64,000 bases of DNA, taken from contig NZ_JAUFPW010000011.1 of NCBI RefSeq assembly GCF_030409415.1, positions 62,001 through 126,000 on the forward strand, written 5' to 3'. This document shows positions 18,056-26,250 of this stretch, in pieces (the stretch's first letter is position 1; each line of letters opens with the position of its first letter). Source of the stretch: Pedobacter aquatilis. Its GTDB lineage: Bacteria > Bacteroidota > Bacteroidia > Sphingobacteriales > Sphingobacteriaceae. The notes below the pieces were generated by a model. The model searched no databases, was not told where the DNA came from, and saw only the letters and a program-made list of their open reading frames with translations. A program made the position numbers and the translations under genes.

Positions 18056-18862
18056 ATGAATGTAGACGCAAGTACAATTAATAAATTTAGTGATAGGGCG
18101 ATAAGTTGGATAATCGAAAAAGGCCCTACAGTTCTATTAGGTATTTTCATTCTAATATTAGGTTTTTGGCTTATTAAACTTTTGGGTAGATGGCTTAAAA
18201 ATGGTATGACTAGAAAGGATGTGAACCCTTCGTTAAGACCTTTTTTAACCAGTTTAATACTAATTGCGCTTAGAATATTGTTGGTTTTAACCGTGATGCA
18301 AATCATTGGTTTGCAGCTAACTTTCTTAACGGTTTTAATTGGTGGGATTGGCGTTGCCGCTGGTTTGGCATTATCCGGAACGTTACAAAACTTTGCTAGC
18401 GGCGTACTTATTCTACTACTTAAGCCCTTTGTTGTTGGCGATAATATTTTAGCACAGGGACAAGAAGGTACTGTAACTTCAATTCAAATATTTTATACAA
18501 TAGTGACCACTTTTGATAATCGTTCTGTTGTTATACCCAACGGAAAGTTATCAAACGAAGTTATTATTAATATAAGCAGGCAGGGAAGTCGCCGTTTAGA
18601 TATCGAAATGAAATTTAATTATGGAATAGATTTTAATAAAGTTGAAGAAATTTTTAATAAAACTGTAGACGAATTTAAGGAATGTTTAAAGACACCCAAA
18701 CGAAGAATAGGCGTTTCTGCACTTGAAGATGGCGGCTATAAAGTGGCTTTAAATGTTTGGGTAAATGCACATGGTTTTACAGATACTAAACTATCATTCC
18801 AAAAAGAACTTATGCAAAACCTAAAAAACAGCGGCTTAAAGTTGCCTGGAATGACCGATTAA
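18056..18862 (+). CDS. Small-conductance mechanosensitive channel (MscS family)
   Basis: 268 residues with three N-terminal membrane helices. The third is the Gly/Ala-rich pore helix (VLIGGIGVAAGLALSGTLQNFASG), followed by the beta domain (KPFVVGDNI, then QEGTVTSIQ and VVIPNGKLSN) and a soluble alpha/beta domain, as in E. coli MscS. The channel opens on membrane tension and releases solutes on hypo-osmotic shock. Its stop overlaps by 4 bp the stop of the convergent response regulator gene. Confidence 0.93.
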   Translation: MNVDASTINKFSDRAISWIIEKGPTVLLGIFILILGFWLIKLLGRWLKNGMTRKDVNPSLRPFLTSLILIALRILLVLTVMQIIGLQLTFLTVLIGGIGVAAGLALSGTLQNFASGVLILLLKPFVVGDNILAQGQEGTVTSIQIFYTIVTTFDNRSVVIPNGKLSNEVIINISRQGSRRLDIEMKFNYGIDFNKVEEIFNKTVDEFKECLKTPKRRIGVSALEDGGYKVALNVWVNAHGFTDTKLSFQKELMQNLKNSGLKLPGMTD

Positions 18863-19236
18863 GCATCAGTTTTTTTGAGTAACGAATAGATTTTATCCAT
18901 AAGTTCATCAATATTAAATGGCTTTGCCATAAAATCATCAGCAGCAATTTCATCTAACATATAATTTCCTGCGTTGTATCGTGCAGAAATCATTAAAACA
19001 GGTATGTGATTTGTATCCGCAGTTTCTTTAAGTTCTTTAAGCAAAACCCTTCCATCAATATCAGGTAGCATGATGTCCATGATGATAACATCAGGCTTAA
19101 AATCTCTAACATGCTCAATAAAGTCGGCGCCTTTATTTAAGCCATCAACGTTAAAAGCTTCACTTTCAAGAATAAGAGTTATAACATCTAAAATAGCATG
19201 GTTATCTTCAACAACCAAAATGTTTTTTTTTGCCAA
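18859..19236 (-). CDS. Single-domain response regulator (CheY-like)
   Basis: 125-residue receiver domain with no output domain. The acidic pair is ED at 10-11, the phospho-acceptor is Asp54 in IIMDIMLPD, the Ser/Thr switch is in LMISAR, and the conserved Lys is in MAKPFN. It is divergent from the bacteriophytochrome gene and may be another target of that kinase or of the soluble kinase at 9837-10970; neither link is proven. Confidence 0.9.
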   Translation of the reverse strand: MAKKNILVVEDNHAILDVITLILESEAFNVDGLNKGADFIEHVRDFKPDVIIMDIMLPDIDGRVLLKELKETADTNHIPVLMISARYNAGNYMLDEIAADDFMAKPFNIDELMDKIYSLLKKTDA

Positions 19237-19326
19237 CGGGATAAATTTTAATTTTCAACAAATATATAATAAAAAATAAACCGCAAAACTGAATTGAATA
19301 ATTTCGCCATATTTAGCTCTAGAGGA

Positions 19327-19356
19327 TTTGATAATTCAGAAAATCTGATACTTTTG
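19327..19356 (+). promoter_or_regulatory. Bacteroidota-type promoter of the bacteriophytochrome operon
   Basis: TTTG (19327-19330) and TACTTTTG (19349-19356, exact TAnnTTTG) are separated by 18 bp. The ATG at 19373 follows 16 bp later, so the 5' leader would be very short. Confidence 0.8.
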
Positions 19357-19372
19357 CAATACAAATGCATTT

Positions 19373-21583
19373 ATGAATAAATTCTCTGTAGATTTAACAA
19401 ATTGTGATAAAGAGCCAATTCACATCCCTGGAAAGGTTCAATCACATGGCTTTCTTATTGCTGTTAATAAAGTAAGTTTCAAAATATCATACTTAAGTGA
19501 AAATGCTGAAACATTTTTAGGAGCGCCAGCTAAGAATTTACTCGATAAATCGCTTGAGGTTCTTAATAATTTTATAACTCAAAACGATCAGCAGTTTAAT
19601 GTAGAGGATTTACTTAAGCTTGGAATCATCAGAAAGAGTTTCGATGCGATAAGTCCGCATCCAACAGAAATTAATGGTAAACAATACTATCTAATTATTT
19701 CATCATCTGTAAACGATTGGCTACTTGAATTTGAACCGCTCACATTACAATATGATATTCAGAGTTCAATTGGTCGTTCCGCCTCTGCAATGCTACAAGG
19801 CAAAACTGTTTCCAGTTTATTACAAGCTGCTGCTGCCGAGGTTAAAAAACTTATCAATTATGATAGGGTAATGATATATAAATTTCAGGAAGATGGACAT
19901 GGCGAGGTCGTTGCCGAAGAAATGGAGCCTGATTTAGAACCATTTTTTGGTTTACATTATCCAGCATCAGATATACCTAAACAAGCCAGAGAATTATATA
20001 AGCTAAACTTAACCCGTTTAATAGCTGATGTAAATACCGACGATGCTCCAATAATTACCTTTGAAGATGAGAAACCTTTAGATTTAACCAACAGTGGTTT
20101 AAGGGCCGTTTCACCAATTCACATTCAATACTTAAAAAATATGGGTGTGCATTCTAGCTTTAGTATTTCACTAATGTTAAAAGGAGAACTTTGGGGATTA
20201 ATTGCATGCCATAACTATAGTGCTAAATTTATCGATTATAAGGCAAGGGAAGGTTCTAAGTTAATCGGTCAAATTCTTTCGTCGGCTCTAGAATATCGTC
20301 AGGGCGAGGAAGATTCTGAGATTATTGAAAAATTTAAAAATACAGCTTCTATACTCACAGAACATCTTGCAAGGGATAAATTCTTGCTTGACGCCGTTAC
20401 CGAGCATAATAGTACAATTCTTGATGTGACCAAAGCGAGCGGTGTTGCTATAATTTTTGAAAAAACGCTTAAGACCTTAGGGAACGTTCCGGACGATGAA
20501 GACATTTGGGAACTTTCTGAATGGTTGCAAAAAATTAACGAAGAATCTGTTTATTATACGCATCGTTTATCAGAAATTTTTCATCCTGCAAAAAAGTATA
20601 AAAATGTAGGTTCTGGCGTTTTAGCTTGCACTTTAAGCAAAGAGCTAAATGAATTAATTATATGGTTTAAGCCCGAGCAAATTACAACAGTTCATTGGGC
20701 TGGAAATCCAGAGAAACCTGTAAATCCATCCGCAGATGGAATGCTTAGTTTATCGCCAAGAAAATCGTTTGAAAAATGGTCGCAGGTTGTTAACAATACT
20801 TCAGAAAAGTGGCTTGCAGAAGAAATAGCTTCAGTACTTCGCATACGCGAAATTATTATTACTGATGTAAATAAAAAAGCTAATGAAATCAGGCAGTTGA
20901 ATGAAAAGCTTCAGGCTGCCTACGATGAACTTGATACATTCAGCTACACGGTTTCTCATGATTTAAGAACGCCACTAACATCGGTTAAAACTTATGCAGA
21001 ATTATTGTTAAAAAATAAGAGCATAGACGAGAATGGTAGAAAAATGTTAGGTAGGATTTTAAATGCTGCAGATAAGATGAATTTCCTAATTAAGGAAATT
21101 TTAAATCTGGCAAGGGTTGGTCGTTCTGATGTTACTTTTGAAACAGTTAATATGCAATCTTTGTTGAAAGAGATTACTACTGAAGTTTGGGCTGCTTTTA
21201 AAGCAGACAATGCCGAACTAAAATTAGGGCAATTAGCAGATTTAAAGGGCGATAAAACAATGATTGCTCAAGTATTTACTAATTTAATAAGTAATGCCGT
21301 TAAATATTCATCAACAATAGAGAAACCAATAGTTGAAATATCTTCTAAAAAAGATGGTGATGAAATAATCTATACAATTAAAGATAATGGTATAGGAATT
21401 GATAATAGATATTATGATAGAGTTTTTGAGCTTTTTAAGCGCATGGACAATGTTAAGGAAATAGATGGAACAGGAGTTGGGTTAGCGATTGTGAAGAGAG
21501 TTGTAGAAAAACATGATGGAAGAGTTTGGTTTGACAGTAAACTAAACGAAGGCTCTACTTTTTACGTAGCTTTTAAAAACTAA
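19373..21583 (+). CDS. bphP: Bacteriophytochrome histidine kinase
   Basis: 736 residues with the PAS-GAF-PHY-HisKA-HATPase layout. Cys11 in CDKEPIHIPGKVQ is placed like the biliverdin-attaching Cys of bacteriophytochromes. GAF motifs are intact: PASDIPKQARELY near 197, SPIHIQYLKNMGV near 246 and GLIACHNY near 276. The PHY tongue motif PRKSF is near 463. The kinase part has the phospho-His in VSHDLRTPL (about 528), the N box NLISNAVKYSS, DNGIGID and GTGVGLAIVKR. It should therefore be a red/far-red photoreceptor that autophosphorylates. It heads an operon with a response regulator and a heme oxygenase. Confidence 0.95.
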   Translation: MNKFSVDLTNCDKEPIHIPGKVQSHGFLIAVNKVSFKISYLSENAETFLGAPAKNLLDKSLEVLNNFITQNDQQFNVEDLLKLGIIRKSFDAISPHPTEINGKQYYLIISSSVNDWLLEFEPLTLQYDIQSSIGRSASAMLQGKTVSSLLQAAAAEVKKLINYDRVMIYKFQEDGHGEVVAEEMEPDLEPFFGLHYPASDIPKQARELYKLNLTRLIADVNTDDAPIITFEDEKPLDLTNSGLRAVSPIHIQYLKNMGVHSSFSISLMLKGELWGLIACHNYSAKFIDYKAREGSKLIGQILSSALEYRQGEEDSEIIEKFKNTASILTEHLARDKFLLDAVTEHNSTILDVTKASGVAIIFEKTLKTLGNVPDDEDIWELSEWLQKINEESVYYTHRLSEIFHPAKKYKNVGSGVLACTLSKELNELIIWFKPEQITTVHWAGNPEKPVNPSADGMLSLSPRKSFEKWSQVVNNTSEKWLAEEIASVLRIREIIITDVNKKANEIRQLNEKLQAAYDELDTFSYTVSHDLRTPLTSVKTYAELLLKNKSIDENGRKMLGRILNAADKMNFLIKEILNLARVGRSDVTFETVNMQSLLKEITTEVWAAFKADNAELKLGQLADLKGDKTMIAQVFTNLISNAVKYSSTIEKPIVEISSKKDGDEIIYTIKDNGIGIDNRYYDRVFELFKRMDNVKEIDGTGVGLAIVKRVVEKHDGRVWFDSKLNEGSTFYVAFKN

Positions 21584-21587
21584 AAAA

Positions 21588-22007
21588 ATGAAAACGCCCG
21601 ATATATTTTACGTGGAAGATGATATGGACTATGCATTCTTTATGCAAAGTGCCGTACAAGAGGTAAAGGATACCTTGAATTTATCGATTGTAGAGGATGG
21701 GACTGAGGCACTGCAAAAGCTTCAACTGTTTGCTGATACAAGAACAAAACCGAAATTAATATTATTGGATTTAAACCTACCTGGACTTTCAGGCTTAGAT
21801 TTACTTAAATTTATCCGCGATATTCCTTATTTAAAATCGGTGCCCGTAATTTTGTTTTCAACATCTGATAATCCTGAAGATGTAAAAGCATCTATTGAGT
21901 TTGGTGCAAATGCTTACTTAACCAAGCCAAATGGTTACGATAATCTTGTAAAATGTGTGCATTCGGTACACGATTTTTGGTTTAACCAACATCTCCGTTT
22001 AAATTAA
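21588..22007 (+). CDS. Phytochrome-associated response regulator (Rcp-like receiver)
   Basis: 139-residue receiver domain beginning 4 bp after the phytochrome gene. Acid residues are in FYVEDD, the phospho-acceptor is Asp61 in LLDLNLPGLSG, the switch Ser/Thr is in LFSTSDNPED and the Lys is in YLTKPNGY. The extended C-terminal helix is typical of Rcp1-class phytochrome regulators. It has no output domain, so it should signal by protein contact. Confidence 0.92.
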   Translation: MKTPDIFYVEDDMDYAFFMQSAVQEVKDTLNLSIVEDGTEALQKLQLFADTRTKPKLILLDLNLPGLSGLDLLKFIRDIPYLKSVPVILFSTSDNPEDVKASIEFGANAYLTKPNGYDNLVKCVHSVHDFWFNQHLRLN

Positions 22008-22086
22008 TTACACATCAATATTTTAAAGATTCGGTTTTATATCGAATCTTTTCTTTTTAACCACATTTTTAATTTTATATATTTCT

Positions 22087-22671
22087 ATGATTGCCGATAT
22101 ATTGAGAACTCAAACTGCTGAAAAACACCAACAACTCGAAGCGTTAATGTTTGTTAATGAAATTATGAACAATACGCTAAGTGTTGATAATTATAAGAAA
22201 CTGCTGACCATAAACTATCTCATTCATCAAAAGCTTGAATATAAACTCGCAAATATGCTTGATAGCGACCTTGCAGAAAAACTTGATATGAAAAATCGGT
22301 TAAAACTAGAATACCTGGAGAAAGACTTAGCATTTTGGGGAATTGATTCTTTAACCTTACCGGCTTTAAATTTTGAATTATTTGTACCTGATAATAATAA
22401 TGTTGAAGTTCTTGGAGCATTATATGTGTTGGAAGGCGCTACACTTGGCGGAAATGTTATTAGAAAGCATATACTCGCAAATAATAATTTTGAGGGCAAG
22501 GAAGATGGTTTAAACTATTATGGTGTTTATGGCGATGAATTAGGTTCTAAATGGAAAACTTTTGTTTCTGTATTAAATGAAACAGTGCAAGAGGATGATT
22601 ACGAAAAAACCGTAAATAGTGCTAACGAAACCTTTAATAATCTGATAAAACTATCGAAACAATTAAGCTAG
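22087..22671 (+). CDS. bphO: Heme oxygenase, biliverdin-producing (bacteriophytochrome-linked)
   Basis: 194 residues. The proximal heme ligand is His14 in TAEKHQQLE, and the distal-helix glycine motif is GALYVLEGATLGGNVI near 117-132. It opens heme to biliverdin, the chromophore of the phytochrome encoded two genes upstream. There are 79 bp between the regulator and this gene, with no clear terminator, so one transcript is plausible. Confidence 0.9.
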   Translation: MIADILRTQTAEKHQQLEALMFVNEIMNNTLSVDNYKKLLTINYLIHQKLEYKLANMLDSDLAEKLDMKNRLKLEYLEKDLAFWGIDSLTLPALNFELFVPDNNNVEVLGALYVLEGATLGGNVIRKHILANNNFEGKEDGLNYYGVYGDELGSKWKTFVSVLNETVQEDDYEKTVNSANETFNNLIKLSKQLS

Positions 22672-22856
22672 GTTTGAAGGATATGAGGCCATAAAAAACA
22701 AAAAGATACCTTAGATTATGTAGTGGGGGCATGTTGGGGGTTTTTATAATGTGCAAAACTTCTTTCAAATTAATATTTGCATTCTCTTGTTAATTCGAGG
22801 TAAATATGTATTATTGACAAAATAAATTTTTTAAACCTTAAAAACATCAATTAGCG

Positions 22857-23036
22857 ATGGAAAAATTCTCAAAAGTTAAAGCTGCTGTAGCTGCAATCGA
22901 AGCAGATGTAGAAAAATTTTATAATGCTGGCAATGCAGCTGCTGGTACTCGTGTACGTAAAGCAATGCAAGATCTTAAAGTTTTAGCACAAGAAATCCGT
23001 GCAGAAGTAACTGACAAGAAAAACTCTGGAAAATAA
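22857..23036 (+). CDS. Histone H1/Hc1-like small protein
   Basis: 59 residues beginning MEKFSKVKAAVAAIEADVEK, with an AAGTRVRKAMQDLKVLAQEIR helix and a KKNSGK tail. The pattern of Lys-rich helix plus Gly/Arg turn matches the chlamydial Hc1/HctA-like 'histone H1' family common in Bacteroidota. It is expected to bind DNA in the nucleoid. It ends at a strong terminator and starts 185 bp after the heme oxygenase gene. Confidence 0.75.
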   Translation: MEKFSKVKAAVAAIEADVEKFYNAGNAAAGTRVRKAMQDLKVLAQEIRAEVTDKKNSGK

Positions 23037-23054
23037 TATTTCGCGAGTAAAGAT

Positions 23055-23087
23055 AAAAAGGTCCTGATATAAAATCGGGACCTTTTT
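23055..23087 (+). terminator. Intrinsic terminator after the Hc1-like gene
   Basis: Stem AAAAGGTCCTGAT / ATCGGGACCTTTT (one G-U pair) with a 5-nt loop and a T run. Confidence 0.9.
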
Positions 23088-23465
23088 GCGTTTAATTGGG
23101 TTGGGGTGGATAATATAAGCCATTGCAGAAAACCTGTTGTAATTATGGTCTATAGATATACATTTCAGCACATACGACTGATAAGTGAGTGTAAGCTTTT
23201 GTTTCTGTAATGGTTAATTCAATTGATTTTGTATGAGATTGTGTGGAAGCACTGGTATTATTGAAACTTCTCATTTATTTGGTAAATTATACTCCCAAAA
23301 TATTATTTCGTATCACATATTAAATATATGTTTATCAATTTCTTATCCTTTTTTATGTAAACTGAAATTTCAATTGAGACTTAAAAAATGATCATTTTTA
23401 TTACTAAATTTCAAAATTAAATTCTGTATACACATATTATAAACTGTATATCAGTGACTTAAGTA
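23088..23465. other. Gene-free AT-rich spacer
   Basis: About 380 bp between the Hc1-like terminator and the next minus-strand stop. I see no gene, repeat or convincing promoter here. Confidence 0.5.
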
Positions 23466-23717
23466 CTAAAATTGATGTCTATTATAAGCTAAACCAAAGT
23501 CAGTTCTCATAATCTTAAATCGTTCAATCACGGTTGATATAAATTCCTCATCTAATATTTCAAATACATCGTTAACACCACCTCCACTCAAATCTAATTC
23601 AGCCAGTTTATAACTTTGCTCAAACGTACCTTGTTCAAATTTTACAATGTATTTTTGATTCATTGAAAAGATTGATATTTTACACTCCGGATGCGGAAGT
23701 TCTGCTATTACTCTCAT
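23466..23717 (-). CDS. Small conserved hypothetical protein (83 aa)
   Basis: Starts MRVIAELPHPECKISIFSMN and has alternating hydrophobic strands (QKYIVKFEQGTFEQSYKL) followed by an acidic helix (EFISTVIERFKIM). I chose the ATG at 23717: a longer frame to 23780 would overlap the upstream gene by 34 bp and adds an unconvincing basic leader. It lies 29 bp downstream of the CrtA-like gene and is probably cotranscribed. Function unknown. Confidence 0.6.
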   Translation of the reverse strand: MRVIAELPHPECKISIFSMNQKYIVKFEQGTFEQSYKLAELDLSGGGVNDVFEILDEEFISTVIERFKIMRTDFGLAYNRHQF

Positions 23718-23746
23718 GGATGTTGTTATATTTTGATTTGATTTTT

Positions 23747-24430
23747 TTATAATGATTGACCATTCAAGCTTCCGGCACATTTCAATATCTCAAAACGTGC
23801 AAATAACTCTTCAGAATACCACTGGCGTGTTCTGGTGAGTTTAATCACATCCGAATGGTCAACGGATTTGTAAGCATAGTTTTTCATGCTGTCTAAGCTC
23901 TCCCAAACCGAAAAAGTTGCCTGATCAAAAAACGGATTTTCGCCTATGCCAGCAGATAGTACAAAACCATCAGCCTTTCGCATTTCTTCCGCGGCTCTTT
24001 TAATATTACTCCTAAATTCTTTTAATTTACCAAAACGGATTGCTGCCCTTGTAATCACTGCTACTCTTTTGCCTGCATTTTCACCCTTATTCTCAACAAT
24101 GAATGGTTGTTTGCCTGACCATAAACCATGCGATGATAATGGTTTGAGTAGTACTGTGAATTCTTCAACGCCAAACATCCGAAACCATTTCAGCGCAAAC
24201 GAGTTAGTATAGAACGCATCACAATCTGTTCGGCCCTCCCAAGTTGTTAGTATTGCCCAATGTTTAAAATCTGGTGCTAAATCAACCTGTGCATTTTTTC
24301 CGCTGCCCATTAATTTCCAAAATTTACATTTTTTATTTAACCATAAAGGCAAGCGCAAAATAGCCATACCTAAGAATGCAAATGGAATATTATAGTATCG
24401 AAATTTGGTTATTGTTAAGGCGACAATCAT
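23747..24430 (-). CDS. Spheroidene monooxygenase (CrtA)-like protein
   Basis: 227 residues. The C-terminal block QATFSVWESLDSMKNYAY ... DVIKLTRTRQWYSEELFARF is the signature of CrtA-like heme monooxygenase relatives; the middle carries basic strand motifs (GKRVAVITRAAIRFGK). In phototrophs CrtA oxidises spheroidene. No carotenoid gene lies in this window, so the true substrate here is unknown and the protein may be a dimeric ferredoxin-like (DUF3291-type) heme-binding relative. Confidence 0.65.
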   Translation of the reverse strand: MIVALTITKFRYYNIPFAFLGMAILRLPLWLNKKCKFWKLMGSGKNAQVDLAPDFKHWAILTTWEGRTDCDAFYTNSFALKWFRMFGVEEFTVLLKPLSSHGLWSGKQPFIVENKGENAGKRVAVITRAAIRFGKLKEFRSNIKRAAEEMRKADGFVLSAGIGENPFFDQATFSVWESLDSMKNYAYKSVDHSDVIKLTRTRQWYSEELFARFEILKCAGSLNGQSL

Positions 24431-24548
24431 TTTAATTGGGTTATTGTGTCAAAACTAATCAAATTACGCTTAGGATCTTTTCAATTTTTTGTCATTATCA
24501 GAAAGGAAATCTCATTATCACCAAATTCCTGATTAACTTTGTTTACTT

Positions 24549-25025
24549 ATGGCAGAAGATTTAATAATTGATAGAGGTATCGCGAAAGCTGAACAGTATA
24601 AATCGCTAATTCCGCAGATTGAGGGATTGCTCACTGGCGAAACAGATTTTGTGGCTAATATGGCAAATGTGGCCGCAGCATTAAAGGAGCAATTTAATTG
24701 GTTTTGGGTAGGGTTTTATCTTGTAAAAGATGATGAGCTGGTTTTAGGTCCTTTCCAAGGTCCGGTGGCTTGTACGAGAATTAAAAAAGGTAAGGGTGTT
24801 TGTGGTACATCCTGGTTACAAGCTGAAACGCTGATTGTGCCAAATGTGGATGAATTTCCGGGTCACATCGCTTGTGCATCAGCATCAAAATCTGAAATAG
24901 TATTGCCATTGATAAAAGGTGGGGAAGTTATTGGTGTATTGGATGTTGATAGCGAATACTTAGAGCATTTTGATGATATAGATAAGATTTATCTACAGGA
25001 TGTTATATCAATCTTATTAAAGTAA
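24549..25025 (+). CDS. msrC: Free methionine-R-sulfoxide reductase (GAF type)
   Basis: 158-residue GAF-domain enzyme. Three cysteines sit where fRMsr needs them: VACTRIKKGKGVCGTSW and HIACASASKSEIVLP. The GVLDVDSEY strand closes the fold. It reduces free Met-R-sulfoxide with thioredoxin. A TAACTTTG -7-like element lies at 24534-24541, 7 bp before the ATG. The DNA glycosylase gene starts 13 bp after its stop, so the two probably form a damage-repair pair. Confidence 0.9.
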   Translation: MAEDLIIDRGIAKAEQYKSLIPQIEGLLTGETDFVANMANVAAALKEQFNWFWVGFYLVKDDELVLGPFQGPVACTRIKKGKGVCGTSWLQAETLIVPNVDEFPGHIACASASKSEIVLPLIKGGEVIGVLDVDSEYLEHFDDIDKIYLQDVISILLK

Positions 25026-25038
25026 AATATTATATAAT

Positions 25039-25644
25039 TTGAAGCTAAATAGAGAATATTTTATTAATCAAGATGCAGTACTCTTAGCCAAAGATTTACT
25101 TGGTAAAGTTCTTTTTACTAAAATTGATAAACAAGTAACTGCTGGTGTAATTGTAGAAACTGAGGCTTATTTTGGGGTTAAGGATAAAGCTTCTCATGCT
25201 TATGGTGGCAGGCGCACAAACCGTACTGAAACTATGTACAGTTTAGGCGGTGTAGCTTATGTTTATTTATGTTATGGGATGCATAATCTTTTTAATGTTG
25301 TGAGTTCAGTAAAAGATGAACCACATGCAATCCTAATAAGAGCCATTGAGCCACTCATTGGCATTGACATAATAGAGCATAGAAGAAATATGCCACGTAC
25401 CAAACCTGCAATTTCATCAGGGCCAGGTTCTGCTGCAAAAGCTTTGGGTATTGATAGATCTTTTAATGGAAAAGATTTATCAGGGAATAAAATTTGGATA
25501 GAAGATTATAAAATCAATTATATGGATTCCGAAATCATTGCCGCTCCGCGTGTGGGAATTGCATATGCTCAGGAGCATGCCTTACTGCCTTGGCGCTTTT
25601 TTATTGCTGGTAATAAATATGTAAGTAAACCAAATAAAGTATAA
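25039..25644 (+). CDS. 3-methyladenine DNA glycosylase (AAG/MPG family)
   Basis: 201 residues of the human-AAG-like family. Motifs are LAKDLLGKVLF, IVETEAYFGVKDKASHA (the catalytic Glu lies in VETEAY), TMYSLGGVAYVYLCYGMHN and the SGPGSAAKALGI block. It removes alkylated purines in base excision repair. The start is a TTG at 25039: the next in-frame ATG lies beyond the catalytic motif, so a TTG start is required for a complete protein. Confidence 0.92.
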   Translation: MKLNREYFINQDAVLLAKDLLGKVLFTKIDKQVTAGVIVETEAYFGVKDKASHAYGGRRTNRTETMYSLGGVAYVYLCYGMHNLFNVVSSVKDEPHAILIRAIEPLIGIDIIEHRRNMPRTKPAISSGPGSAAKALGIDRSFNGKDLSGNKIWIEDYKINYMDSEIIAAPRVGIAYAQEHALLPWRFFIAGNKYVSKPNKV

Positions 25645-25695
25645 TACAAACCTTTTGTACTGAATTCTGTTTTTCATTAAATACATCTATAAGTT

Positions 25696-26184
25696 ATGAA
25701 AAACGAAAAAAATATATCGATTTTAAAAGAAATGGCAGAAAGTGTAAGAACCTGTATGTTCACAACATTTTCTGATGATAATGAATTTGGTAGTCGCCCG
25801 ATGGGAACTGCGAAAATTGAAGAAGATGGAAGCATTTGGTTCTTTACAAACGAGTATTCTTTAAAATCAAAAGAAGTTTCTAAAGATAATAATGTGCTTT
25901 TAGCTTACAGCGAGCCATCTAAAAATACATATTTATCTGTAAAAGGGAAGGCAGAATTAGTAGATGATAAAGTAAGAAAAGAAGCTTATTTTAATCCATT
26001 TGTTAAAGCTTGGTTTCCTGATGGGATTGAAGATCCGAGATTGATATTGATAAAGGTTACGCCTGAAGAAGCAGAATATTGGGACGCTTCATCATCAAAA
26101 ATTGTGGTACTATTTAGTATGTTAAAAGCAGTTGTAACCGGAGATACTCCAGATTTAGGTAAACACGATACAATTAAGTTTTAG
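25696..26184 (+). CDS. Pyridoxamine 5'-phosphate oxidase-like / general stress protein 26-type flavoprotein
   Basis: 162 residues with the split-barrel FMN-binding pattern: MFTTFSDDNEFGSRPMGTAKI, WFFTNEYSLKSKEV, VLLAYSEPSKNTYLSVKGKAELV. This resembles the Bacteroidota 'pyridoxamine 5'-phosphate oxidase family, general stress' group, whose substrates are generally unknown. It has its own terminator and is not clearly linked to its neighbours. Confidence 0.82.
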   Translation: MKNEKNISILKEMAESVRTCMFTTFSDDNEFGSRPMGTAKIEEDGSIWFFTNEYSLKSKEVSKDNNVLLAYSEPSKNTYLSVKGKAELVDDKVRKEAYFNPFVKAWFPDGIEDPRLILIKVTPEEAEYWDASSSKIVVLFSMLKAVVTGDTPDLGKHDTIKF

Positions 26185-26204
26185 AAAATATTTAAATTCG
26201 AATG

Positions 26205-26237
26205 AAGCAGGATTGGAAACAATGCCTGCTTTTTTTG
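26205..26237 (+). terminator. Intrinsic terminator
   Basis: AAGCAGG / CCTGCTT plus an inner ATTG/CAAT separated by one bulged G, GAAA loop, T7 tail. It ends the PNPOx-like gene just 14 bp before kynU. Confidence 0.85.
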
Positions 26238-26250
26238 TATAATTGAAGAA

